Made by a program: the position numbers and the translations under genes. A stretch of DNA of 61,844 bases, from positions 1 to 61,844 of the forward strand of contig CAINLR010000188.1 of the NCBI GenBank assembly GCA_903850425.1, given 5' to 3'. Each line of letters starts with the position of its first letter. Within the stretch, counting starts at the first letter, position 1. This stretch comes from an uncultured Verrucomicrobia subdivision 3 bacterium (GTDB lineage Bacteria > Verrucomicrobiota > Verrucomicrobiia > Limisphaerales > UBA11358). Positions 1 to 8,706 of the stretch are shown in pieces. The notes below the pieces were generated by a model. The model did no database searches. It was not told the DNA's origin and saw only the letters and a program-made list of their open reading frames with translations.

Positions 1-22
1 CAACCGCACTGGAGAAAAGACT

Positions 23-160
23 GTGTCCAACCCATTGCCTAGGAATAGCGACGCGACCTTCGTGATGGCCTTCGAGCGCGAAGGCGCCGGGACGTTCTGG
101 GAAGGCCATGTGCGGGCGTTCGAGTTTTTTGGCGGCGTTCCGGCACGGATCACTTACGAT
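23..160 (+). pseudogene. IS21-family IstA transposase fragment (left flank of RIT element)
   Basis: The translated stretch (about residues 10-45 of the open frame) reads like the central part of an IS21-family IstA: a FWEGHVRAFEFFGG-type segment followed by VPARITYD. It lacks the helix-turn-helix start, the first catalytic Asp region and everything after the Asp at about 158-160. There the frame runs into the palindrome that begins the RIT element. It is therefore a short remnant, not a gene. It resembles, but is not identical to, the istA remnant at 3683-4336, so it comes from a different IS21 member. The upstream end near 27-40 is not a recognisable IS terminus. Confidence 0.7.
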
Positions 161-182
161 TATGTGCGGCGGCACATAATCG
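157..182. repeat. RIT left terminal palindrome
   Basis: This is a 26-bp inverted repeat: CGATTATGTGC, spacer GGCG, then the reverse complement of the 11-bp arm. The same arms occur at 3661-3686. The nearly symmetric core is the likely recombination site for the tyrosine recombinases. That role is inferred from position and symmetry. Confidence 0.8.
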
Positions 183-185
183 ATG

Positions 186-211
186 TTTTGTTCCCGGCCC
201 GCATATGTGCC
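186..211. repeat. RIT subterminal inverted repeat, left copy
   Basis: The sequence TTTTGTTCCCGGCCCG followed by CATATGTGCC lies 3 bp inside the left palindrome. It is repeated inverted at 3632-3657 with a single mismatch. Its last nine bases, ATATGTGCC, resemble the palindrome half-site ATTATGTGC, so it may be an accessory recombinase-binding site. Confidence 0.75.
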
Positions 212-269
212 CGGTGGCTGGGATACCTTTGAAAATGGGTAAAAGCTCGTGTTTCTGGTTACATAACTT

Positions 270-1280
270 TTATAGGGTTTTGAGCCATTTCATCAGTTCC
301 GCGTCCTCCCGCCAGACTGGCTTTCGGAGGCATGCCTCCGAAGCAGCGGAAGCGGGAGGTTGGCACGCCTGCAAAGCCGCCTCTTTCATCCGGATATTAA
401 TCTCCGCGTAACGATTGGTCGTTTCCAGGCTCACGTGTCCCAACCAGCCGCGTATGCCGTTCACTTCCACCCCGGATTCCAGCAGGTGGACCGCAGAAGT
501 ATGTCTAAAAGTATGGGGTGAGATCCGACGACGGGATTCATCCGGTTTGAGCAAAGACCGTGTGTGACGGCGAACAATTTTGTAAATCCCAAACCGAGTC
601 AGTGCCTGGCCTTGGAGCGAGACAAACACTGCCCGCTCGGGATCATGGGTGCGGTGCGCCGCGGAGAGTTGTTTGAGCAAGGTGACCGTCTCCTTCCATA
701 AGGGGCAAACGCGCCATTTGTCGCCTTTTCCGTGGAGATGAACCCGCGGTTGACCTTCCAGTTCCAGGTTCTTGTAGCGGAGATCGGCGACTTCTTGAAC
801 TCTGGCACCAGTGTTGTAAAGAAACAGCAGCAGAACGCGATCGCGCAATGCGGCTGCGCCTTTGGCCGGGAGCGAAGCGAACAGTGACTGCATCTCGTCC
901 CGCTCCAGGAAGAAGGTCTCTGCTGGGGTGGTTCGTTTGGTGGGTATGGCGGCCACATTTTGAGCTTCCTTGAGCATCTCGGGCACCCGCCGGGCCAGGT
1001 AGTCAAAAAGGGCTCGGATGGCGGCCAAGCGTTGATTACGCGTCCGCACCTGATTGTCACGGTCGGTTTCCAAGCTCTGAAGGAAGGCGAGAACTTGAGC
1101 GCAGGTCAGGTCGGCCAGCGTCAACCGGCTGACCTTATGGCCGGTCTGCTCAGCCAGGAACAGCAGGAAGAGCTTTGCGCTGTCACGATAGCTTTTCAGA
1201 GAACTCGGTCGCAGCCTTTTCTGGCACTTGAGGTAATCTTCAAAAAAGCTATAGAGTAGTGAGCCAAATTCAGTGTTCAT
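270..1280 (-). CDS. Tyrosine recombinase, third gene of the RIT trio
   Basis: This is a 336-residue phage-integrase-family site-specific recombinase. The N-terminal SAM-like core-binding domain spans about residues 5-100. The catalytic domain follows, with Arg in TGARVQEVADL, the HTFRHTSAV box (His-x-x-Arg), the His of WLGHVSLETT and the nucleophile Tyr in NRYAEI. All key residues are visible, so it looks intact. The start codon overlaps the stop of the middle recombinase by ATGA at 1277-1280, which implies translational coupling. The C-terminus is Cys- and Trp-rich beyond the catalytic Tyr. In RIT elements the three recombinases are non-identical and are kept in fixed order, as here. Confidence 0.9.
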   Translation of the reverse strand: MNTEFGSLLYSFFEDYLKCQKRLRPSSLKSYRDSAKLFLLFLAEQTGHKVSRLTLADLTCAQVLAFLQSLETDRDNQVRTRNQRLAAIRALFDYLARRVPEMLKEAQNVAAIPTKRTTPAETFFLERDEMQSLFASLPAKGAAALRDRVLLLFLYNTGARVQEVADLRYKNLELEGQPRVHLHGKGDKWRVCPLWKETVTLLKQLSAAHRTHDPERAVFVSLQGQALTRFGIYKIVRRHTRSLLKPDESRRRISPHTFRHTSAVHLLESGVEVNGIRGWLGHVSLETTNRYAEINIRMKEAALQACQPPASAASEACLRKPVWREDAELMKWLKTL

Positions 1281-2260
1281 GGTGCCACCTCCTTCAGCAG
1301 CGGCGTCGCAAAGCGATGGAAGCGTTGATTGGCTTCGTCGAGCAATTCAGCCGTGATGGTGAGATAGACCGCCGTGGAGGCGGGATGGACGTGTCCCATG
1401 AAGGTTGAAAGATCCCACAGCCGTTGCTGTGGATTGATGCCCGAACGATACCATCGCAGCAAGGTGCCAACGGCGAAGGAATGGCGGAGACAGTGCAGGC
1501 GGGGTAGAGCGGCGCCGGCTGGAACCTTTAACCCCAGCCGGGGCCAAAGCGCGTGAAAGGTCTGGGTCACGGTGCTGGTGGTAACCGGCTTGGATCGATC
1601 TGGCGCAAATGAGAACAAAGATGTCGTCGGTCCCAATACGGCTTCCCGCTTTAAATACTCCCGGAGCCGGGCTTCGATCTTGGGTCCAAACGGCACCAGC
1701 CGGCTTTTGAGGAATTTGGTCTCGCGGATGACCAAGACCTTGCGTTCTAAATCCACATCCTGACGGCAAAGCCGGGTGGCTTCTGCCACCCGCAAGCCCA
1801 ACCCATACATCAGGGCAAAAACCATGAAATATATTTCACCCCGGTGCCGGCCGTGATTGTTGTCCGGCAGTTTAGCCGCCAACTCCAGCAACTGCTGGGC
1901 TTGCGAGCGATCAAAAAGAAAAGTCGTCTGGGCCGCCGTCGCATGGCGCGGTCGGCTCTGCACCGGTGATTGGAACCAGCGCGCTTGGCGAACCAGCCAC
2001 TTGAACAAACGCCTGAGCGCGCCCAGCAGATTGTTATAGCTTCTGGGTCGGCTCCTTGGGCGCGAGGCCAGGAAGGCGTCAACCAACTCCGGCGTGATCT
2101 TGGTGACCGTTTCAATTTTCTGCTCCACCAGGTATTGGTCAAATAAGCGCAATCCGGCTTCTTCGTTAACGAGCCGCTTGCCCAGCGCTCGCTGGTGTCG
2201 AAGATAATCGGTCATCTCGCCGGCCATAATGCCTGTGAACTTACTGCTGTCCGGATTCAT
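1277..2260 (-). CDS. Tyrosine recombinase, middle gene of the RIT trio
   Basis: This is a 327-residue integrase-family recombinase. The N-terminal core-binding domain (about 15-110) is followed by a catalytic domain with Arg in YGLGLRVAEATRL, the LRHSFAVGTLL box, the His of FMGHVHPAS and Tyr in TAVYLTIT. All catalytic residues are present. It overlaps the upstream recombinase stop by ATGA at 2257-2260 and the downstream start by ATGA at 1277-1280. The double overlap is a hallmark of RIT operons and argues for one polycistronic message reading leftward. Confidence 0.9.
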   Translation of the reverse strand: MNPDSSKFTGIMAGEMTDYLRHQRALGKRLVNEEAGLRLFDQYLVEQKIETVTKITPELVDAFLASRPRSRPRSYNNLLGALRRLFKWLVRQARWFQSPVQSRPRHATAAQTTFLFDRSQAQQLLELAAKLPDNNHGRHRGEIYFMVFALMYGLGLRVAEATRLCRQDVDLERKVLVIRETKFLKSRLVPFGPKIEARLREYLKREAVLGPTTSLFSFAPDRSKPVTTSTVTQTFHALWPRLGLKVPAGAALPRLHCLRHSFAVGTLLRWYRSGINPQQRLWDLSTFMGHVHPASTAVYLTITAELLDEANQRFHRFATPLLKEVAP

Positions 2261-3517
2261 ACAACCTCCTCTCCGTCGCCGAGGGCGACCTCGCGCAAGT
2301 TCTCGATCGAGACTTTGGCGTAAATGGCGGTTGATTCCGAAGAGGTGTGCCCGACGTAATCGCCGATGGTCTTTAGCGGAAAATGAGCGTCAAACAGCCG
2401 CTGGACACACGTATGTCTCAGCGTGTGGGAACCCGGACGCGCCACCGGAACTCCGGCTTTATGCAGGTAGTAGCTCGCCCTGCCGGAGATGGCGCAATAA
2501 GTCATGGGACTGAACGGCGCAACCACGCGATAAAAAATGTCGGTCGGCCTGTTGCAGGCGTCCGTGCTTTAGATAATCAACGATTGCCTGCCCGACGATG
2601 GGCGCTAAAGGATAGGCGGTGAAGTGTCCGGCTTTGCGTTCGGGAACCTTCAATCGCTCCCGTTCCCAGTCGAGGTCGTCCAGCGTTAGCGCCGCAACCT
2701 CGCGACCCCGCAGGCCATAAGTCACCAGCAGCAGCAGGATGGCATAATCACGTTTGCCCACGACACTGCGCCGGTCAACGGTCGCCAGCATGCGCTCCAC
2801 CTCCGTCCAAGAGATGGAACGTGGAATACTGGACAAGCGATATTTCCTGGGATTTTCAACGGCCCCACTGAGATCCTTCGAAAACAACTGCTCACGGAAC
2901 AAGTATCGCAGGAACACACGCAGCACGCCGCAAAGCCCGCCAACCATTGACATTCCCCAGCCAGCGGTTTGTTGGGTGACAAAGGCGCTCAAAATTGTCG
3001 GTGACAGCTCTCGCACCGAACTCACCTTGACGTCTTTGAGGTAAGCTTCCAGGTGACGAGGGAACTCCCGGTAAGTGAGCAATGTCGTCGGACGTAATCC
3101 ACGTTCGGCAAGCAGATGAGCAACGAATCCAGGCGCTTGGTCCGCAAATGGAAACGGCTTCGATCTCCCCGTGAGCGAAAAATTTGGCAGCAGCACGTGG
3201 AGCATCTGTTCGATGGGACCGCGCACCTCATTAGCCACACTCTTTCGCGACGGATCCGTCCGGCGGTTTTGGCCGGGCTCGCGAGTCCAGCCGGTTACAA
3301 AGCCATGGACATGTTGGGGCGGATCCTCCCATGTCTTCGCACCGTTGGACTGGGCATAGGTGCTGAAGCGCAAGAGCAATGGAACACGGCGGAATACGTT
3401 GCGCGCTCCGTAGCCACGCTCGTCCAGCCAGGTGACATAGCGCTCGATTGGTTCGGCGAGCCAATTGGCTCGGATGTGATCTATCGTCTGTGGTTTGATG
3501 AAGTATTTTTCTAGCAT
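2257..3517 (-). pseudogene. Tyrosine recombinase, first gene of the RIT trio, frameshifted
   Basis: The N-terminal part (start 3517) holds a core-binding domain and the first catalytic Arg (TYGLRGREVAALTL). The frame then ends as junk after a run of six T on the coding strand (2532-2537 on the plus strand). The remaining catalytic part continues in another frame: HTLRHTCVQRL, YVGHTSSES and the nucleophile Tyr in AIYAKV, ending at 2257. Removing one T from the run restores one protein of about 419 residues. The shift needed is +1, not the -1 used by many transposases, so a mutation or sequencing error is more likely than programmed frameshifting. Transcriptional slippage on the T run cannot be excluded. 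Confidence 0.85.
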
Positions 3518-3631
3518 AGCAATGTCCTTTCCGAACCGAGAGAAAGAGGACGGCTATGCGCAGAGGCAAGAATATTATGTTCCCGGTGGTGGTGCCAACG
3601 CTCTTGGATACCGGGCCTTTCCGCGCTTGAA

Positions 3632-3657
3632 GGCACATATTCGGGCCGGGAACAAAA
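3632..3657. repeat. RIT subterminal inverted repeat, right copy
   Basis: This is the inverted partner of 186-211 (25 of 26 bases match), placed 3 bp inside the right palindrome. It shows that each end is a compound palindrome-plus-arm structure rather than one simple repeat. Confidence 0.75.
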
Positions 3658-3660
3658 TTA

Positions 3661-3686
3661 CGATTATGTGCCGCGGCACATAATCG
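3661..3686. repeat. RIT right terminal palindrome
   Basis: This is a perfect 26-bp palindrome: CGATTATGTGC, CGCG, reverse-complement arm. It matches the left end apart from one core base. The IstA reading frame on its outer side breaks here, at the codon for the Asp in a VVID motif. Confidence 0.8.
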
Positions 3687-4336
3687 ATGACCACGGTGCT
3701 GGTCACCCCGCCAAAGTAACGAAACGCATTTTCCAGACACCGGATGAAGTTCTCGGTGGTTTGGTGCCAGACCACTTCGCTGTAGCCTTTGCGGGAGTAG
3801 CCGAGCACAACCCGGAAGACATGCGGGCGCTTGCGTTTGCCCGCCACGACGATCCACGCCCCTTGGCCAAAATCCACTTGCATCTCCAGGCCGGGTTCGC
3901 ATTCCATGCGCCGCCAAGGTAGCGGGTTCGTGGTGCCCAAGCGTCGGACAAACCGCTTTACCGACTGATAGCTGCCGGCGAACTGATGCTCGGTGACCAG
4001 ATCCTGATAAATCCTTTGCGCCGTCAGGCCCGCTTCCAACCCGGCGATGATCTGGGGTTCCCAAACCGCACACCGACTCTTTCGGCCCGCCACGGACCCG
4101 GCGGTCACAATGGCTGGTTTTGAATCTGCCGCTGCCGAAGCGCCGGGGATCGGAATGGCTGGTTTTGATAACTCAGTCCCACCGCTCGCCGGCGTGCTGG
4201 GGACCGCCTGCCCGCGCAGATACTTGCCGACCGTCTCTCGGTCGAGATCCAGTTCCCGGGCAATGGCCCGATTGGACCATCCCGCTTGGTGCAGAGTTAA
4301 AATGGACTGTTGCTGGCTCAATTTGAGTTGATTCAT
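3683..4336 (-). pseudogene. istA: IS21-family IstA transposase, 5' part, cut off by the RIT element
   Basis: About 218 codons of an IS21 IstA start at 4336 with a helix-turn-helix region (HQAGWSNRAIARELDLDRETVGKYL), a linker, and the beginning of the DDE catalytic core with the first Asp in MQVDFGQGA. The frame stops being IstA-like exactly at a VVID motif, where the RIT palindrome starts. The remaining catalytic residues and the IstB helper are absent on both sides of the RIT element. Two copies of the 12-bp terminal-type repeat lie within the linker-coding region. The protein cannot be active. Confidence 0.85.
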
Positions 4337-4440
4337 CCGTCAGTGTCCCCGGTTTCCGGGAACTCTGACCGACTATTATCTCCTCAAACTGGCTGGTTTT
4401 GATTCGACCCTGCGTGGCTGGTTTTGACCGACCCCTGACA
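4112..4440 (-). mobile_element. IS21-type left end with four 12-bp repeats
   Basis: The motif GGCTGGTTTTGA occurs four times in the same orientation, at 4112-4123, 4157-4168, 4391-4402 and 4416-4427. Two copies lie in the istA start and two in the leader. Multiple terminal repeats that bind the transposase are typical of IS21-family ends. The outer boundary is probably at 4440, where the minus strand begins TGTCAGGGG. Confidence 0.65.
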
Positions 4441-4831
4441 CAGTCTTTTCGCCAAAGAGCAATTAGCTTCCATGATGGCAGATTTCACCTCCGCCAGGAA
4501 GCTCCGCCCAACCTTCTTGTTCCTTCTCCTGACTGGCTCACCATGATTCCATGAAGGTCTAGTCAGCACTTGGAAAAGCCCGGCACCATCCGCTTGATTC
4601 CCATAGCCGCTCGTGGCGCAGGAGCTGCGGTTAGTCGGCGACCCAGCGGTGCCGGGGCCGTGTCAGGATGCGCCTTCCGACTTGGCACGTCCCTGAAAGT
4701 GCTCGACAAGCTTTTACCTCCGGTTCAACCTCGCATTCATGCAGCAGGATCGGCTGGGCGGAACTGAGGTTAGACCGCAGAACCGACCCTCCATTCTGAG
4801 TCGGCGACATTATTGTGACCCAAGGACCAAG
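4441..4831. other. Gene-free spacer beside the IS remnant
   Basis: No convincing gene is visible in these 391 bases. Short open frames lack ribosome-binding sites and family-like sequence. Its left edge carries GACACAGTCTTTTC (4437-4450), the inverted match of bases 14-27 at the window start. The end of the spacer holds an AAGGA ribosome-binding site serving the gene that starts at 4832. Confidence 0.5.
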
Positions 4832-5320
4832 ATGAACAAATGCGCTTATTGCGGGAAAGAAAACGACGATGAATCACCGAATTGCGTCGGGTGCGGTTTG
4901 TCATTAGTAGCACAATCCAGCGAGGCACCGTCCGCTCCAGTTCTCGCCAGCAAAACGCAAAGGCAAATTGACGGCCAAAGGCTCATGCGGAATGGTGGTC
5001 TTTGGTTTGCGGGAGGCATGGTCGTAACGGTTGTCAGTTATGTGCTGGCCTCAGACAGCCCACGTGGCGGACATTACTTTGTAGCTTATGGCGCACTCAT
5101 AGTTGGGTTGGTCCAATTCCTCCGCGGCCGAGCCATGGCGAGTGGCGATGATTCCGGCCTGGAGGCCAAAGAACTGCTCAACCAAGCCGCACGGCTTGAA
5201 GGCGTGGATCGTGCCAAGGCAATTGCCATTTACGCAGAGATCATCAAGTCGTTTCCCAACACCCGGGCAAGTGCTGAGGCACAACGAAACATCCAAACAC
5301 TCCGTTCACACCAAGCCTGA
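4832..5320 (+). CDS. Zinc-ribbon membrane protein with TPR-like tail, unknown function
   Basis: This is a 162-residue protein. The N-terminus carries two CxxC pairs (CAYCGK and CVGCGL), a zinc-ribbon knuckle at residues 4-23. A linker is followed by two hydrophobic segments (about 57-75 and 82-97, the second containing YFVAYGALIVGLVQFL) and a soluble C-terminal part. The C-terminal repeat LEGVDRAKAIAIYAEIIKSF followed by NTRASAEAQRNI resembles one tetratricopeptide helix pair. The ATG at 4832 is chosen because AAGGA lies upstream and the zinc ribbon starts there. An in-frame upstream extension would be compositionally odd. The function is not known to me. Confidence 0.75.
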   Translation: MNKCAYCGKENDDESPNCVGCGLSLVAQSSEAPSAPVLASKTQRQIDGQRLMRNGGLWFAGGMVVTVVSYVLASDSPRGGHYFVAYGALIVGLVQFLRGRAMASGDDSGLEAKELLNQAARLEGVDRAKAIAIYAEIIKSFPNTRASAEAQRNIQTLRSHQA

Positions 5321-5416
5321 AATAGCTTTCCACTCTGAACCGAGAGAATACCAAACCCATGACAATTCGATACCGTAATGGCAATGAAATCCCAACCCTC
5401 AACCCCACCTAAAACC

Positions 5417-6076
5417 ATGAAGATCAAAATTCTCAGCTTAATCGCAATCGCTGGTGTGCTCACGGCTTCACAAGCTCAACCCACACTTGGAACCATCTCA
5501 TCCAGCACCAACCGAATTCCGACGGGCAATTCCACCTTTGCCGAGCGGCTCAATAACATAATCAACAATACCAGTTTCACCCGACTGGCAGGAATTGACA
5601 CGCGGGCGGGAGGCTTGATTATTCGTCGCTTCACCAACATCGGCTACGTCACCGGCTCAAGCCGCATTGACATCGCGTGTGTGGCCATTACTTACACCCG
5701 AACCAACCAGCCCGCCCAAACCAACCAGATGCAATACGGGATCAAGGTTGAACTGACCGAAGGCTCCAAACCGTCCGATCGGCGCATCGCTTACGTTGAT
5801 TTGGATGAAATTAATTATCTGCTCAATGGGGTGAACGAAATGAGCCGGACGGGCATCGCGGCGGCACCCTTCAAGGACGTTGAATTGGCCTATGCGACGA
5901 GTGGCGGACTGCGCGTGGCCATGATTGGAGCCGAGGCCGCGAAGTTCGAAGTGAGCGTTCTGGTAGGTCGTGACCACCTTGCGGTCACAACCTTGACGGC
6001 CAAGCAGTTTGCCAAGTTCCGGCGCTTGCTGGAAAATGCCAAAACCACTTTGGATTCGGCCCGCAAGGAGCATTAA
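5417..6076 (+). CDS. Secreted protein of unknown function
   Basis: This is a 219-residue protein. The start at 5417 is favoured because it gives a clean signal peptide (MKIKILSLIAIAGVLTASQA, cleavage after AQA). A start 13 codons upstream would put a polar leader before it. The mature part is rich in Thr, Asn and Ala and predicts mixed alpha/beta structure, with no motif I recognise. It lies 96 bp after the zinc-ribbon gene on the same strand, and a multi-hairpin repeat follows 42 bp after the stop. Confidence 0.7.
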   Translation: MKIKILSLIAIAGVLTASQAQPTLGTISSSTNRIPTGNSTFAERLNNIINNTSFTRLAGIDTRAGGLIIRRFTNIGYVTGSSRIDIACVAITYTRTNQPAQTNQMQYGIKVELTEGSKPSDRRIAYVDLDEINYLLNGVNEMSRTGIAAAPFKDVELAYATSGGLRVAMIGAEAAKFEVSVLVGRDHLAVTTLTAKQFAKFRRLLENAKTTLDSARKEH

Positions 6077-6118
6077 TTCTAGTTCGCGATCAAGCTGAGA
6101 CGAACTGGGTTTTTTGCA

Positions 6119-6259
6119 TTAGCACCCGGCTTTAGCCCGGTGACCGGTTCAAGGCTGGAGACGAGAGCCGTTTTAACGGCTTTGGCCGCTGAAACCAAGC
6201 CGTTAACACGGATGATGCGTGCTGCCGACGGGGCACACCGGGCTAAAGCCCGGTGCTAA
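6119..6259. repeat. Multi-hairpin dispersed repeat, copy 1
   Basis: Outer arms at 6119-6142 and 6236-6259 are inverted copies of each other (one mismatch). Each contains its own palindrome of the type CCGGGCTTTAGCCCGG. Inner GCCGTTTTAACGGC-like hairpins lie between them. The same arrangement occurs at 28331-28485. It is non-coding and sits between a gene stop and the gapA terminator. Confidence 0.8.
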
Positions 6260-6389
6260 TAGCAGGCTCAACTTGAACGCCAATTGAAATAAGGCAGATA
6301 TTCAGCGCTCGGTTTGAATCAGACTATCCTGCAGGAACCATCAATTTAAGAAAGGCGCCGGTCGGCTCAACTTTGAGTGATGGTTTGCC

Positions 6390-6428
6390 AAAAATAAAAA
6401 CGGCGAACTGTTTCCAGTTCGCCGTTTT
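6390..6428 (-). terminator. Rho-independent terminator of gapA
   Basis: Read on the minus strand, an 11-bp perfect stem (CGGCGAACTG and its complement, 6400-6425) with a GAAA loop is followed by TTTTTATTTT. It begins 17 bp past the gapA stop. Confidence 0.9.
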
Positions 6429-6442
6429 GAATTTTGTTTCGC

Positions 6443-7537
<1,095 letters not shown>

Positions 7538-7639
7538 TTAATTTCCTGAAACCGATTGCGAAATTCTATCAGCGAACGTCGTCCGGTCAACGAGGAATTC
7601 AGGAACACAATTGCAAAAACCTCGCCAAATCTTGTTCAA

Positions 7640-8569
7640 TCAATGATTCTGCGCCGCCAGAAAACGTTCACAGTCAATCGCCGCCGCGCACCCTGCGCCC
7701 GCCGCCGTCACGGCCTGACGATAGACATGGTCCGCACAGTCGCCCGCCACGAAGACACCGGGCACATTGGTCATGGTCCCCTGCTCTGGCACGATGAAAC
7801 CATTTTCATCGGTGTTGATCTGGCCTTTGAAAACCTCCGTGTTCGGCACATGGCCGATGGCGATAAAGACGCCCGCGCAATCCAAAACCGATTCCACGCC
7901 GGTCTTGAGATGTTTCAATTTCACGCCGGTTACTTTGTCCTGCTTCACCTCGAGCACTTCGGTGATGGCGGAATCCCAAATGGGTTTGATCTTGGGATTG
8001 GCGAGCGTGCGTTCGGCCATGATCTTGGAGGCGCGCAGGGAATCGCGACGGTGAACCAAATAGACGACTGAGGCAAACCGTGTCAGATACGAGGCTTCTT
8101 CACACGCCGAGTCGCCGCCGCCGACCACGACGAGCGCTTGATTACGAAACATCGGCAGTGCGCCATCGCAAGTCGCGCAATAAGTCGTGCCTTTATTTTC
8201 CAATTCATGTTCGCCCGGCACGCCGAGATGTTTGTGGCCCGCGCCGGTGGCGATGATCACGGTCTCGGTGGCCACCTTCTCGCCATCCACGATCAACGAA
8301 AAGGGGCGGTTGGAAAAATCCACGGACTCGACGACCCCGAAAGAGGTTTTCGCACCAAAGCGCTCGGCTTGCTGCTGCATGCGCGTCATCAACTCATAAC
8401 CGTCCACGCCTTCGGGAAAGCCGGGGAAATTTTCAACAATGCTCGTCGTGGTGAGCAAACCGCCGGGCTGTTTGCCGGTAAGCACGAGCGGCGCAAGTTG
8501 AGCCCGCGACGCATAAAGCGCCGCCGTCCAACCGGCGGGACCGGAACCAATGATGACGACTTTTTCCAT
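7640..8569 (-). CDS. trxB: Thioredoxin-disulfide reductase
   Basis: This FAD flavoprotein reduces thioredoxin with NADPH. The product is 309 residues when started at the ATG at 8569 (MEKVVIIGSGPAGWTAALYA). Longer in-frame starts add a leader with no family resemblance. It has the N-terminal FAD-binding GxGxxG, the redox motif CATCDGALP (about residues 137-140), the NADPH-binding GGGDSACEEA segment and a C-terminal VFVAGDCAD FAD motif. The divergent dehydrogenase gene starts 137 bp away, so the interval 8570-8706 holds both promoters. Confidence 0.95.
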   Translation of the reverse strand: MEKVVIIGSGPAGWTAALYASRAQLAPLVLTGKQPGGLLTTTSIVENFPGFPEGVDGYELMTRMQQQAERFGAKTSFGVVESVDFSNRPFSLIVDGEKVATETVIIATGAGHKHLGVPGEHELENKGTTYCATCDGALPMFRNQALVVVGGGDSACEEASYLTRFASVVYLVHRRDSLRASKIMAERTLANPKIKPIWDSAITEVLEVKQDKVTGVKLKHLKTGVESVLDCAGVFIAIGHVPNTEVFKGQINTDENGFIVPEQGTMTNVPGVFVAGDCADHVYRQAVTAAGAGCAAAIDCERFLAAQNH

Positions 8570-8706
8570 AGGCGCGAAAACTAGCCTGTCATAAGGGAAG
8601 TTGCAAGCGCGCGGGTATTCGGTTTTTGTTCGACAAAATTGCAAACCACGCCAGATTGCGTTAGCCGATTCGAACAAAAACGCGGTCGGTCAAAATTAAT
8701 TTTCTC

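Larger units (their letters stand above)
157..3686. mobile_element. RIT (recombinase-in-trio) element with palindromic terminal repeats
   Basis: Three consecutive minus-strand tyrosine recombinase genes (3517 to 270) are joined by ATGA stop/start overlaps and enclosed by matching ends. Each end has a 26-bp palindrome with half-site CGATTATGTGC (157-182 and 3661-3686; core GGCG on the left, CGCG on the right). A second, inward-facing repeat follows (186-211 and 3632-3657; TTTTGTTCCCGGCCCG then ATATGTGCC, one mismatch). Three tandem integrases with terminal inverted repeats is the known RIT architecture. Such elements are thought to move by the combined action of the three recombinases. Here the first gene has a frameshift, so the copy may be inactive. 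Both outer flanks are IS21 istA remnants. Confidence 0.88.

Noticed and set aside
2525-2545. Programmed -1 frameshift in the first RIT recombinase
   Set aside because: The catalytic frame requires a +1 (or -2) shift; the -1 frame soon ends in a stop.
4460-4800. Small frames between the IS remnant and the zinc-ribbon gene
   Set aside because: No ribosome-binding site and no recognisable sequence. The zinc-ribbon protein has a better start at 4832.
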